From: Chryseobacterium oranimense
Lineage (GTDB): Bacteria; Bacteroidota; Bacteroidia; Flavobacteriales; Weeksellaceae
Direction of reading: 5' to 3'
Length of the DNA stretch: 64,000 nt
Assembly: GCF_025244725.1 (NCBI RefSeq)
Contig: NZ_CP104203.1
Location: 806,001-870,000 of the forward strand
The first letter of the stretch is position 1. Each line of letters begins with the position of its first letter. Made by a program: the position numbers and the translations under genes. The notes beneath the pieces were generated by a model, which was given only the letters and a program-made list of their open reading frames with translations, had not been told where the DNA came from and ran no database searches. Shown here piece by piece: positions 16,453 to 24,608 of this stretch.

Positions 16453-16480
16453 TATTATAAAGATTTCCTGCGTTATTCTC

Positions 16481-16488
16481 TATTTTTG
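16481..16488 (+). promoter_or_regulatory. Promoter -7 box of the two-component operon
   Basis: TATTTTTG matches TAnnTTTG exactly, 26 bp before the kinase ATG and directly downstream of the repeat array. Confidence 0.55.
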
Positions 16489-16514
16489 TTTCTAATTAAG
16501 ACTTACGGAATATA

Positions 16515-17591
16515 ATGAAATACGGACCATCAAAATTTAAGGAAACACTTGTCATGGATTTTCTGGTTGAAGATCGGTTCAAAGTCCGCAGACATCTGTT
16601 ATTCCTGGTTTTCTTTTTCTTCCTGATGTACAGCGCAAGGTTCTGGCATTGGTATTCCGGGCTTTATCAGTACTATGTTTTGTTTTTTGTATATGTTGTC
16701 CTGATTACGATGGTATACATTAATATATATGTCCTGGTGCCGAAGTTCTTCTTTAAAACAAGATATATTACCTACCTCATTTTGCTGGTGATCATGGGAG
16801 TTGCAGGGCTAAACATGATAAGCTATGGTTTTAAATTTTTCTTCGGAGATTTCAGAGTAGAAAATATTAAAAAGGAGAGTGAAAAAGCAAATCTGTATGA
16901 AGGCATATTGATGTGCATTCCGATTATCATGACAACAACTACCGTAAAACTCCTTCAAAAATGGATTACCGATACCAAAAGACTAACGGAACTCAATAAT
17001 CTCACCTTACAAATGGAGCTGAATGAACTCCGTAATCAGATCAATCCTCATTTTCTTTTCAATATGCTGAACAATGTGAAGGCGCTTACAAGAACGGATC
17101 CTGAAAAAGCATCAGCAGTTATTGTTAAGCTTTCGGAATTCTTGAGATATCAACTATATGAAAACGGAGAAGAGAAAACCCTGCTTATTTCAGAGATCGA
17201 TTTTTTATCCAATTTCCTTAACCTTGAAAAAATACGAAGGGAAAATTTTTCCTTTACTATTAATGCAGAAACAGAAAACAGAACGATAAAAAGTACTTTT
17301 ATCCCGCCGAATTTGTTTACTACTTTTGTTGAGAACGCGGTAAAACACAGTCTCGATATCAGCAGCAAAATGTGCTATGTGAAAATAGATATAAGCGTTG
17401 AAAACAAAATCCTTCATTTTACCTGCACCAATTCTATGAATCCGAGTCTGACTGTATCCAACGCCAACTACAGCGGACTGGGACTGGCCAATATTAAAAG
17501 AAGACTCGAGCTTCTCTATGGAAATACTTTCAGCCTTGAAATTACTTCCGGAGAAAAAGAATATACCGTTAATTTAAAAATTCCTGTATGA
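16515..17591 (+). CDS. Sensor histidine kinase, LytS/YehU (HisKA_7TM-less, His_kinase) type
   Basis: 358 residues. Four predicted membrane helices lie in residues 25-150, followed by a coiled linker (about 155-172) and the His_kinase domain. The phosphorylated histidine is H179 in NQINPHFLFNMLN. The ATP-binding domain follows, with the N-box in PNLFTTFVENAVKHS and a GLGLANIKRRLELLYG lid region. It has no recognisable sensor domain outside the membrane, so the signal is likely sensed in or at the membrane. Its stop overlaps the regulator start by 4 bp, so the two are translationally coupled. Confidence 0.93.
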   Translation: MKYGPSKFKETLVMDFLVEDRFKVRRHLLFLVFFFFLMYSARFWHWYSGLYQYYVLFFVYVVLITMVYINIYVLVPKFFFKTRYITYLILLVIMGVAGLNMISYGFKFFFGDFRVENIKKESEKANLYEGILMCIPIIMTTTTVKLLQKWITDTKRLTELNNLTLQMELNELRNQINPHFLFNMLNNVKALTRTDPEKASAVIVKLSEFLRYQLYENGEEKTLLISEIDFLSNFLNLEKIRRENFSFTINAETENRTIKSTFIPPNLFTTFVENAVKHSLDISSKMCYVKIDISVENKILHFTCTNSMNPSLTVSNANYSGLGLANIKRRLELLYGNTFSLEITSGEKEYTVNLKIPV

Positions 17592-18313
17592 ACTGTATTA
17601 TAGTAGATGATGAGCCGCTGGCAAGAGCAGAAATGCGTTCACTGATCAATGAAACCTCAAAGGTCGAAATCCTGGGGGAATTTTCCAATGCTCCTTCAGC
17701 ACTGGACTTTCTTAAAACCAATGAGGTAGATCTTATTTTTCTGGATATCGAAATGCCGATGGTGACCGGATTGGAATTTGCCGAAATGCTGCCCAAAAAA
17801 TCACTGATTATTTTTACCACAGCCTATTCCCAATATGCTTTAAAAAGTTACGAACTGGAAGCTGTAGACTACCTGCTGAAACCTATAGAGGCCAAAAGAC
17901 TGGAAAAAGCCATAGAGAAAGCTATTCTCTACACGGAGCTTTTGTCTAAGGATACTGTGAAAAATACGGTAGAGTCCAATACGGCAGATTTCTTATTCAT
18001 CAAGGCAGACCGGAGGTTCTATAAGATTAGTTTTTCAGATATTAAATTTATAGAAGGACTGAAAGACTATGTGGTCATCCATACCCGTCAGCAAAAACTT
18101 ATCACAGCTATGAACCTCAAAACCATCCACCAGAAAATCTTCAGGGAAACCTTTCTCCGGGTAAGCAAATCGTATGTGGTTAATCTCGATTTTATTGATT
18201 CATTTGACAATCATAATATTTATATTGATGAATTCGAAATTCCTATAGGTGAAGTATACAGATCCGAATTTTTCACAAAATATGCCGGCGGAACTCTGAA
18301 TTCGGAAGGGTAG
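17588..18313 (+). CDS. LytTR-family response regulator
   Basis: 241 residues. The receiver domain spans 1-120 with phospho-acceptor D53 (LIFLDIEMP), the acidic pair in IVDDEP near residue 5, and lysine in DYLLKPIE. The LytTR DNA-binding domain is at about 135-238 (FLFIKADRRFYKI, FLRVSKSYVVNLDFID). It pairs with the kinase encoded immediately upstream. LytTR proteins bind direct repeats about two helical turns apart, which matches the repeat array at 16374-16452, so autoregulation is a reasonable inference. It ends 1 bp from the convergent methyltransferase. Confidence 0.94.
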   Translation: MNCIIVDDEPLARAEMRSLINETSKVEILGEFSNAPSALDFLKTNEVDLIFLDIEMPMVTGLEFAEMLPKKSLIIFTTAYSQYALKSYELEAVDYLLKPIEAKRLEKAIEKAILYTELLSKDTVKNTVESNTADFLFIKADRRFYKISFSDIKFIEGLKDYVVIHTRQQKLITAMNLKTIHQKIFRETFLRVSKSYVVNLDFIDSFDNHNIYIDEFEIPIGEVYRSEFFTKYAGGTLNSEG

Positions 18314-18314
18314 A

Positions 18315-18941
18315 TTAGAGCTTTTGGCCTACAAAGTGGATAACAGAACCTGTTCCATTATGAAATAAACCCTCATTGAGCTCTATTTCTTTTTCTCCCA
18401 GCTCTCTGATACTGTAATTGGGAAAGTCTGCTCTGATCTCATCTATTGAAAATAAAGATCCGATGTCTTTGGGGCCGCCAACTTTCTCATTTTTAGCTAT
18501 ATAATCAAGGTGATTTTTACTGAATGCCTCAAAAATAATAACTCCTCCTTTACGCAGATACTGATCCAGCATCCGATGGATAGAAGACTTGATCTCTGCA
18601 GGAAAGTGTGCATAAATAAGAGCAATGACATCAAACTGTTCAGCCTGAAAATTTAAAGTTTGAAGCTCACCAACCTGGTAATCAATCGCGATATTTTGAT
18701 TTTCAGCAAACTGTAAAGCTTTATTCCTGCCTTCATTGCTGATGTCAAAAGCGAAAACTTCCCATCCTTTTGTTGCTGCAAAAACAGCATTCCTTCCTTC
18801 GCCTTCTGCAGGAAACAGGATAGTGCTGGGCTTTAATTTTTCTAACTGTTCTTTTAAATAGTTATTGGGTTCTGTTCCGTAAGCGAATTCTTCGCTGCTG
18901 TATCGGTCATTCCATCTGTCAAGCCATGGGTTTTCTGTCAT
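18315..18941 (-). CDS. Class I SAM-dependent methyltransferase, TehB/thiopurine-methyltransferase-like
   Basis: 208 residues from [10 protein letters not shown]. The N-terminal [20 protein letters not shown] is typical of the TehB-like small-molecule methyltransferases. Motif I is degenerate as [16 protein letters not shown], the acidic end of strand 2 is FAFDIS, and strand 4 is [12 protein letters not shown]. Substrate unknown; relatives methylate thiols, tellurite or nickel-related metabolites. The frame extends to an ATG at 18971, but homologous proteins start at MTENPW as a rule and I follow that. Confidence 0.82.
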   Translation of the reverse strand: MTENPWLDRWNDRYSSEEFAYGTEPNNYLKEQLEKLKPSTILFPAEGEGRNAVFAATKGWEVFAFDISNEGRNKALQFAENQNIAIDYQVGELQTLNFQAEQFDVIALIYAHFPAEIKSSIHRMLDQYLRKGGVIIFEAFSKNHLDYIAKNEKVGGPKDIGSLFSIDEIRADFPNYSIRELGEKEIELNEGLFHNGTGSVIHFVGQKL

Positions 18942-19082
18942 CTTTGTAAAATTATGGGTTGGTGGTTGCAATCATGCATCAAGCAGATGCTTTAAGGCCC
19001 AAATATAAGACGATTCCTGCTTTTTCTACGAATGGAAAAAACATTGGCCAAAATAGATTCTGTAAATAAGTGAAAACAAAAA

Positions 19083-19118
19083 TTATGATAGCTTATTTAA
19101 TTATGATAGCTTATTTAA
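19083..19118. repeat. 18-bp perfect tandem duplication
   Basis: TTATGATAGCTTATTTAA is present twice in a row (19083-19100 and 19101-19118). The second copy contains the stop codon of the glycosylase gene (19115-19117), so duplication took place across the 3' end of that gene. Confidence 0.85.
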
Positions 19119-19849
19119 TAAAGCTTTTGGTCCTTTTCACAGTAAAAACTTCGTCTTTTTCCTAAGCCGGTTTGTTTTTTGACAAGTTTTTGGCCACATT
19201 CAGGACAGGTTGTTTTGGTGTGAACCAGCCAATGTTTCTTTAAAACAAATTCCCGTTTCCATTCCAGGAAGTCAAAACTGTAATTGCGAGCTTCGGCAAT
19301 CAGTTCTTTCAGTTTTTTTGGAGGGAGATTTCCAATCAGGCTTTCAGGCTGAACGCCTATTCTGAACAGGACTTCGTTTTTGATAATATTTCCCACCCCT
19401 GAAAAAATATCCTGGTCCATTAAGGCATCACAAACCATCATCTGCGGTTTGGATTTCAGTTTCTTTTCTGCTTTTTGCGGGTTCCAGGCATCGCTCATTA
19501 TATCAGCTTCCCAGTCTATCGAAGATAAAAATTCAAGATCTACCGATTTGACGGAGCAGGTGTAAAAATATAAGCTGCCGGTTTTAAAAATCAGAGACAA
19601 GCGAAGGCTTTTATCGGGCTTTGTCTGTTCATCAACACTGTAAGACCCAAACATCAGTAAATGAATACGGATAGCCTGCTGATCTAAAACAAGATACGTC
19701 TGCTTTCCAAATGTCCGGATTTCATGAAGGGTTTGTCCGGTCAGAGGCTCTTTATCAAATTTGGCATTGCCTGAAGCTTCCGTTACTTGTTTTCCGACAA
19801 ACGGCTGCAGGCTTTCTTTCATTAAAATTATGGATGGTCCTTCAGGCAT
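19115..19849 (-). CDS. Fpg/Nei-family DNA glycosylase (endonuclease VIII-like)
   Basis: 244 residues from MPEGPSI. Pro2 and Glu3 are the catalytic residues for base excision and beta/delta elimination. A catalytic lysine is likely in FGKQTYL (residue 49 region). The helix-two-turn-helix is MDQDIFSGVGNIIKNE. The C-terminal zinc finger reads CPECGQ...GKRRSFYCEKDQ, where the fourth cysteine expected in CxxCQ is Asp (GAC). The frame runs on to 19942, but an N-terminus other than MPEG would inactivate the enzyme, so 19849 is the start. Divergent from dgt. Confidence 0.88.
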   Translation of the reverse strand: MPEGPSIILMKESLQPFVGKQVTEASGNAKFDKEPLTGQTLHEIRTFGKQTYLVLDQQAIRIHLLMFGSYSVDEQTKPDKSLRLSLIFKTGSLYFYTCSVKSVDLEFLSSIDWEADIMSDAWNPQKAEKKLKSKPQMMVCDALMDQDIFSGVGNIIKNEVLFRIGVQPESLIGNLPPKKLKELIAEARNYSFDFLEWKREFVLKKHWLVHTKTTCPECGQKLVKKQTGLGKRRSFYCEKDQKLY

Positions 19850-19904
19850 GGCTTTACTTTTCAACAAAAGTTCAAATACTATTCCGTAAAAATAAAATTT
19901 GGAG

Positions 19905-19912
19905 TAATTTTG
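19905..19912 (+). promoter_or_regulatory. Promoter -7 box of dgt
   Basis: TAATTTTG matches TAnnTTTG exactly but ends only 4 bp before the first ATG, so the transcript would be leaderless or start at the second ATG (19920). Confidence 0.5.
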
Positions 19913-19916
19913 AAAA

Positions 19917-21275
19917 ATGATGAATTTAAACCAGATTTTCACGAATCAGCGTACAGGAAATAATCCGCATACCAAAGCATCCAGAACTGATTTTCAGAGA
20001 GATTTCGACAGGATTATCTTCTCTTCCGCATTCAGAAGGCTGCAGAATAAAACCCAGGTTTTCCCCCTTCCCGGAAGCGTTTTCGTACACAACAGGCTGA
20101 CGCACTCACTGGAAGTTTCGTCAGTAGGGCGAAGTTTGGGAAGTATTATCGGAGAATTTATCTTTGATACCTATAAAAATGACCTTACAGAAGATTCCAA
20201 AAACTTTTATCTTCATAATTTAGGAAATGTAATTGCCGCAGCATGTTTGTGCCATGATGTAGGAAATCCGGCTTTCGGACATTCGGGAGAAGACGCTATT
20301 GCCAGTTATTTTGAGAGGAATGAGAAAGATCTCAAACTCAAATTCAACGAAAAAGAATGGGCAGATCTTGTGAATTTTGAAGGAAATGCCAATGCTATCA
20401 GAGTTCTGGCACAACGTCAGCAGGGAAAAGATGATGGCGGAATTCAGCTTACATTTTCCACGCTTGCGAGTATTGCCAAATATCCTTGTGAAGCAGTAGC
20501 TAAGAAAAAAGGAATTATTCACAGAAAAAAATTCGGGTTTTTCCAGAACGAGAAAGATATTTTTCTGGAAATAGCAAGAAGTACCAACCTCATTCTTGAA
20601 AATGAAGAGCCTTATATTTTTAAAAGACATCCTTTTGTATGGCTGGTAGAAGCAGCAGACGATATCTGTTATAATATTATCGACATGGAAGATGCCCACA
20701 GATTGGGAATTGTCTCTACTTCAGACTGTGAAAACCTGTTTTTTGAACTGATAAAATCTGAAAGCAGCGATACGGAAAAAGTGAAAAATAAGCTGGCTTC
20801 CATTTCCAATGAAAATGAAAAAATCTCCTATCTCCGGGCAAAAGCAATCAATGCACTGATCAATAAATCTCTTGAAATTTACAAGCATAATTTTGAAACT
20901 ATCCTTCAGGGTAATCTGAACAATGGACTTTTGGATATTTATAAATCCGAGAACCGCGCTTTGCAGGATATTGAATCATTTTCCATTGAAAAGATTTATA
21001 ACCATAAAGCCGTAGTAGAAATTGAAAATGCAGGCTATAATGTAATGTACGAACTTCTCGACCATTTTATTCCATCGATTCTGAAACCTGAGGATGAAAG
21101 AAAATCTTACGATAAAAAAGCTCTGAAGCTGCTCCCAAGACAATTCGTTTACGAGGAGGGGACGGATTACCAAAAGGTGCTTGGCGTTATAGATTTCGTT
21201 TCAGGAATGACTGATAATTTTGCAACTGATCTTTACAGGAAAATTAAAGGAATTGATATCGGAATGACGGTTTAA
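19917..21275 (+). CDS. dgt: Deoxyguanosine triphosphate triphosphohydrolase (dGTPase)
   Basis: 452 residues with an HD-domain phosphohydrolase core. The N-terminal segment SRTDFQRDFDRIIFSSAFRRLQNKTQV is typical of dGTPases, followed by NRLTHSLEV (first metal His) and CLCHDVGNPAFGHSGE (HD pair), with a downstream metal Asp in VEAADDICYN. It hydrolyses dNTPs, preferably dGTP, to the nucleoside and tripolyphosphate, affecting dNTP pools and phage defence. Length fits the roughly 450-residue Bacteroidota type rather than the 505-residue E. coli form. It starts with tandem ATGs and shares a 67-bp divergent control region with the glycosylase gene. Confidence 0.93.
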   Translation: MMNLNQIFTNQRTGNNPHTKASRTDFQRDFDRIIFSSAFRRLQNKTQVFPLPGSVFVHNRLTHSLEVSSVGRSLGSIIGEFIFDTYKNDLTEDSKNFYLHNLGNVIAAACLCHDVGNPAFGHSGEDAIASYFERNEKDLKLKFNEKEWADLVNFEGNANAIRVLAQRQQGKDDGGIQLTFSTLASIAKYPCEAVAKKKGIIHRKKFGFFQNEKDIFLEIARSTNLILENEEPYIFKRHPFVWLVEAADDICYNIIDMEDAHRLGIVSTSDCENLFFELIKSESSDTEKVKNKLASISNENEKISYLRAKAINALINKSLEIYKHNFETILQGNLNNGLLDIYKSENRALQDIESFSIEKIYNHKAVVEIENAGYNVMYELLDHFIPSILKPEDERKSYDKKALKLLPRQFVYEEGTDYQKVLGVIDFVSGMTDNFATDLYRKIKGIDIGMTV

Positions 21276-21279
21276 GCTT

Positions 21280-21362
21280 AAAAGCCACAGTTGTTTTTAA
21301 CCATTAAGAAGTGAAGGGTAATTAAGGTCCAAAAAATCTTAATAACCTTAAAACTTAACAGC
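21280..21362. repeat. Degenerate intergenic repeat text
   Basis: The stretch TTAACCATTAAGAAGTGAAG, GGTAATTAAGG and CTTAATAACCTTAAAACTTAA is made of self-similar TTAAG/CTTAA pieces. It resembles other spacers in this window (51890-51975, 56400-56480) and may be a decayed dispersed element. Confidence 0.35.
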
Positions 21363-21386
21363 TTTTAATGATTCAACATAAAATAA

Positions 21387-21415
21387 AAACTCCCGGAATT
21401 TCCGGGAGTTTTTTT
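21387..21415. terminator. Bidirectional terminator between dgt and the DUF4377 lipoprotein
   Basis: AAAACTCCCGGAA pairs with TTCCGGGAGTTTT with almost no loop, flanked by A and T tracts, so it can serve both convergent genes. Confidence 0.85.
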
Positions 21416-21419
21416 GTTC

Positions 21420-21767
21420 TTATTTCTTGGTTTTAGAAACCTCTTTTATCAGTGTATATTTTATAGAAGATCCGTCAGCGGGCGGATTGGCTATCTTTTC
21501 TGTTTTTACCTTTAAAACATACTCATATCCCGGTTCATAAGTGAATCCTTCGATATTGGTATAGAAATTCGTCCAGTTTTCTGAAGCCTTTTCTTTTACC
21601 TGCAGGCATTTCATTGGGGCTACTCCTGTACAGTCTGCAGTTTCTGGTCCTACGATGAATGTTTTTTCATCAGCTCCGGCAGTGTTAGCCGTTGTGGTAC
21701 ATTGTGTCATTGCGAATAGGGCTATTGCAGGAACAGCGCTTTTTAAAATGGTTGCGATAATTTTCAT
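21420..21767 (-). CDS. DUF4377-type lipoprotein
   Basis: 115 residues. The signal peptide has a lipobox ending ALFAMTQC (Cys23), so a lipoprotein at the outer or inner membrane. The mature part fits DUF4377: FIVGPETADCTGVAPMKCLQ, two cysteines in a conserved C(T/x)G..(M)KCLQV arrangement, then YEPGYEYVLKVKTEK, ending with KYTLIKEVSK. The family is found as a single domain or joined to META domains in surface or stress-related lipoproteins. No enzyme activity is known to me. Single gene, terminator shared with dgt. Confidence 0.8.
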   Translation of the reverse strand: MKIIATILKSAVPAIALFAMTQCTTTANTAGADEKTFIVGPETADCTGVAPMKCLQVKEKASENWTNFYTNIEGFTYEPGYEYVLKVKTEKIANPPADGSSIKYTLIKEVSKTKK

Positions 21768-22157
21768 AAACTTATTTTATTGCTTAGGTCCAATTACTAT
21801 GCCGAAGTTTTTGACACAGCTTTTCTATTATTTCTGAGTTTTTAGTTATTTAATTTAAGCGTTTCCAATAATATAACTCAAGCATACAAATACTAAAAAT
21901 ACAACATGAGAATTGCAATTCAAATTGAGTATCATAAAAAATCAAAAAAGATAAAATATGTGCAGAAAGTATCAATAATCAATAACTGATTCATGAAAAT
22001 CGAGAACTCTGAATTTGTCAAAAAACAAATTGATGCAAAATAAATATGGTAACTTTTTGTAAAGCTTAACTTTAATTTTGAATTTTATAAATATTGATAA
22101 TCAGTATTTTATGTATTTTAACTAAATTATAATTTAAGTATATTATTCTTTTAATTT
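21768..22157. other. Gene-free AT-rich stretch
   Basis: No frame worth keeping on either strand. TAATTTTG at 22073-22080 matches the TAnnTTTG promoter box and points toward the palindrome at 22158-22200 without a gene between them. Confidence 0.4.
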
Positions 22158-22200
22158 GCTTTTAGTTTTCGGCGGCCGGAGGCCGCCGAAAACTAAAAGC
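22158..22200. repeat. Perfect 20-bp palindrome with three-base loop
   Basis: GCTTTTAGTTTTCGGCGGCC (22158-22177) is followed by GGA and its exact reverse complement (22181-22200). The GC-rich core stands out sharply from the AT-rich surroundings. No T tract follows on either strand, so it is not a standard terminator. Confidence 0.85.
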
Positions 22201-22338
22201 AGCCAAAATCTTTCACATTTAAATATCATAAGTCATTCATAAAAAAACCTTGATTTTTAGAAAATGAAGTGTACTTATTAACAGGAAAAATTAGGTTTAA
22301 AAAACTTAAGTGTCAAAATTTTGTAGTCAAAACAGATA

Positions 22339-22695
22339 TTAAATTAACCTCTCGGTATCTTCAGTCTCTTTTGGTTTTGGAGCTGTTCCCTTGAATTTCT
22401 GTTTACCGGTCAGCAGTTCAAAGAACAGTCTGAAGTCTGAGATTAATGACCAGAGAGGATACTTAAAAGTCGCAGGCTTGTTTTTTTCAATGATGGCATG
22501 GCTGAACCAGGCGAAACCATATCCGAAGATCGGAATATACCACAGGAAACGTTCTTTTCCTGAACTGATTACATACCAGATAACCACAAATACCAAAAGG
22601 GTTCCAATGAAGTGAAAGATTCTGGTTCCTGTTTTACTGTGTTCGGTAAGATAGAACTGATAGAATTCTCTGTACGTTTTAATTCTTTCTGACAT
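22339..22695 (-). CDS. Mpo1-like (DUF962) membrane protein
   Basis: 118 residues from MSERIKTYREF. The DUF962/YGL010w family is recognisable from FYLTEHSKTGTRIFHFIGTLL, GYGFAWFSHAIIEKNKPATFKYPLWSL and SDFRLFFELLTG. In yeast the homologue Mpo1 is an Fe(II) 2-hydroxy fatty acid dioxygenase of phytosphingosine degradation, and the two conserved histidines (EHS and SHAIIEKN) are present. A role in bacterial sphingolipid or hydroxy-fatty-acid metabolism is plausible since Bacteroidota make such lipids. The frame extends to 22755, but MSERIK is the natural start. Confidence 0.85.
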   Translation of the reverse strand: MSERIKTYREFYQFYLTEHSKTGTRIFHFIGTLLVFVVIWYVISSGKERFLWYIPIFGYGFAWFSHAIIEKNKPATFKYPLWSLISDFRLFFELLTGKQKFKGTAPKPKETEDTERLI

Positions 22696-22756
22696 GGCAA
22701 TATTAGTTAATAGTTCTGTTGGAAGATATGCAATAATTCTGCCGATTTGATGCAAA

Positions 22757-22794
22757 TGAAAAAGGCAAACTTGCCGGGTTGCAAGTTTGCCTTT
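22757..22794 (-). terminator. Minus-strand terminator of the amino acid permease
   Basis: GGCAAACTTGC pairs perfectly with GCAAGTTTGCC around six bases. On the minus strand a TTTTT tract follows, 26 bp past the permease stop. Confidence 0.8.
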
Positions 22795-22820
22795 GTTATA
22801 TAGTGTTGAAGCAGGTATTG

Positions 22821-24497
22821 TTACACTGCTTCTTTTCTTAGCTTACTGTTTCTATAGCCGTAGCAGAAATAAATGATAAGACCTAGGGCAAACCAAAGTC
22901 CGAACCAGAACCAGTTCTCATGGCTCATTCCGGTAAGAAGGTATAAGCATGAGCTTAAACCGATTAAAGGAATTAAAGAGAAATTCTTAATAAAGGCAAA
23001 GACGCACAGAACCAGATTAACTATAATGAAAACGAAAATCGAAGCTCTGAATTCACCCTCTTTAGGATCTTTCCAGTCCATTAGATTGGTAAAGAATTGC
23101 GGCTGCCATAAGTAGAAACCAATTAATCCACCGATAAAAATAATCGGGAAGATAATTTTACCGTTAATATAAGGAAGGTGGAACCTGCCTTTGATCTTCT
23201 CTTTGGCAGGAAGCATTAACACACCTGCACAAACCAGTACGAAAGCGAAGATCGTTCCGATACTTGTGAAATCGAGAATGAATGTTTTATCTGTGAAAAG
23301 GATAGGAACGCCTACCGCAATACCTGTAATAATAGTAGCAAACGAAGGGGTTTTGTATTTAGGGTGTACCGTCTTGAATTTTTCAGGCATCAATCCGTCA
23401 CGGCTCATGGCATACCAGATTCTTGGCTGTCCCATCTGAAATACCAGTAATACAGTAGTAATAGCAACAATAGCTACAAAAGAAACAACAAGTTCCATCC
23501 AGGCTACATTGGCATTCGATTTTTCGAATATAAATGAAAGCGGATCTCCGATGCCATCAAACTTCCTGTAATCCACCATTCCTGTTAAAACAAGCGTTAA
23601 AGCAATATAAATAACTGTACAAAGCACAAGAGAAATAATCATTCCTTTCGGAAGTGTCTTCTGAGGATCTTTGGTTTCTTCGGAAAGCACGCTTAATGCA
23701 TCAAAACCGATGTAGGCAAAGAAGACTCCTGAAACAGCACTCATAACCCCCGCAAAGCCGTTGGGCATAAATGAAGCTACCTGGGTTTCCGGATTTACCG
23801 GTGTCCAGTTCTCTGTATTGATATAAGAAAAACCTACAAGGATCACTAAAACAATAACCGCCAGTTTTAAAATAACCAAAGAATTGTTGAAGTTTTTACT
23901 TTCTTTTACCCCTACATAACAAAGCCATGTAATAAGCCCATTGATTACCAGTGCCGGAAGGTCAACGATAAACTTTAAGCTGCCAATCAGCGGAGCTGCT
24001 TTCCAGGCATTTAATAATTCTTTATTCTCAGAACCGTATTGAACGGCTTTTCTGGCTTCTGTATAGCTGCAGGTAAGATAATCGGGGATGTGCATGCCCA
24101 GACGTCCTAAAAAGCTGGTAAAATAATCGGACCACGAAAAGGCTACGTAAATATTCCCGAAAGAATATTCCATGATCAGTGCCCATCCTATCACCCAGGC
24201 GATCAGTTCCCCGAAACTGGCATAGGCATAAGTATATGCAGAACCTGCTGTAGGAATTCTGCTGGCAAATTCAGCATAGCATAACGCTGTAAAACCGCAG
24301 GCAAAACCACAAATTAAATACAATAGAATAACTCCGGGGCCACCCCTGAAAACCGCTTCACCTAAGCTGCTGAAACTTCCTGCTCCAATAATGGCCGCAA
24401 TACCAAAAAAAACGATATCCCAAACACCTAAAACCCTTAGAAGGCTGGTAGATGTATCTGTTTCTGAATAGTTTTTCCTTCTGAAAAGTTGATTCAT
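22821..24497 (-). CDS. APC-superfamily amino acid permease, cationic amino acid transporter type
   Basis: 558 residues, about 14 membrane helices. The first helix has the unwound substrate-binding motif of the APC fold (GIAAIIGAGSFSSLGEAV), followed by GPGVILLYLICGFACGFTALCYAEFASRIPTAGSAYTYAY, of which the PTAGSAYTY piece is diagnostic, and GFDALSVLSEETKDPQKTLPKG of the YfnA/CAT group. It would import amino acids with protons. Substrate is not fixed by sequence; the group includes arginine, lysine and branched-chain transporters. Single gene with promoter box at 24526 and a strong terminator. Confidence 0.9.
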   Translation of the reverse strand: MNQLFRRKNYSETDTSTSLLRVLGVWDIVFFGIAAIIGAGSFSSLGEAVFRGGPGVILLYLICGFACGFTALCYAEFASRIPTAGSAYTYAYASFGELIAWVIGWALIMEYSFGNIYVAFSWSDYFTSFLGRLGMHIPDYLTCSYTEARKAVQYGSENKELLNAWKAAPLIGSLKFIVDLPALVINGLITWLCYVGVKESKNFNNSLVILKLAVIVLVILVGFSYINTENWTPVNPETQVASFMPNGFAGVMSAVSGVFFAYIGFDALSVLSEETKDPQKTLPKGMIISLVLCTVIYIALTLVLTGMVDYRKFDGIGDPLSFIFEKSNANVAWMELVVSFVAIVAITTVLLVFQMGQPRIWYAMSRDGLMPEKFKTVHPKYKTPSFATIITGIAVGVPILFTDKTFILDFTSIGTIFAFVLVCAGVLMLPAKEKIKGRFHLPYINGKIIFPIIFIGGLIGFYLWQPQFFTNLMDWKDPKEGEFRASIFVFIIVNLVLCVFAFIKNFSLIPLIGLSSCLYLLTGMSHENWFWFGLWFALGLIIYFCYGYRNSKLRKEAV

Positions 24498-24525
24498 TCA
24501 ATATTTATTTGAGTTTGAAAAAAAG

Positions 24526-24533
24526 CAAATGTA
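24526..24533 (-). promoter_or_regulatory. Promoter -7 box of the permease gene
   Basis: TACATTTG on the minus strand matches TAnnTTTG exactly, 28 bp before the ATG. Confidence 0.5.
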
Positions 24534-24608
24534 ATGATTTTTTATTTTGGTGTTATCCGTCGTCTTAATATTTAGTTAAAAATGCGGAAGGTTATAAGTT
24601 AAATGCCT

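Noticed and set aside
18942-18971. Longer start [10 protein letters not shown] for the methyltransferase
   Set aside because: Relatives begin at MTENPW-like sequence and the extension has no family character.
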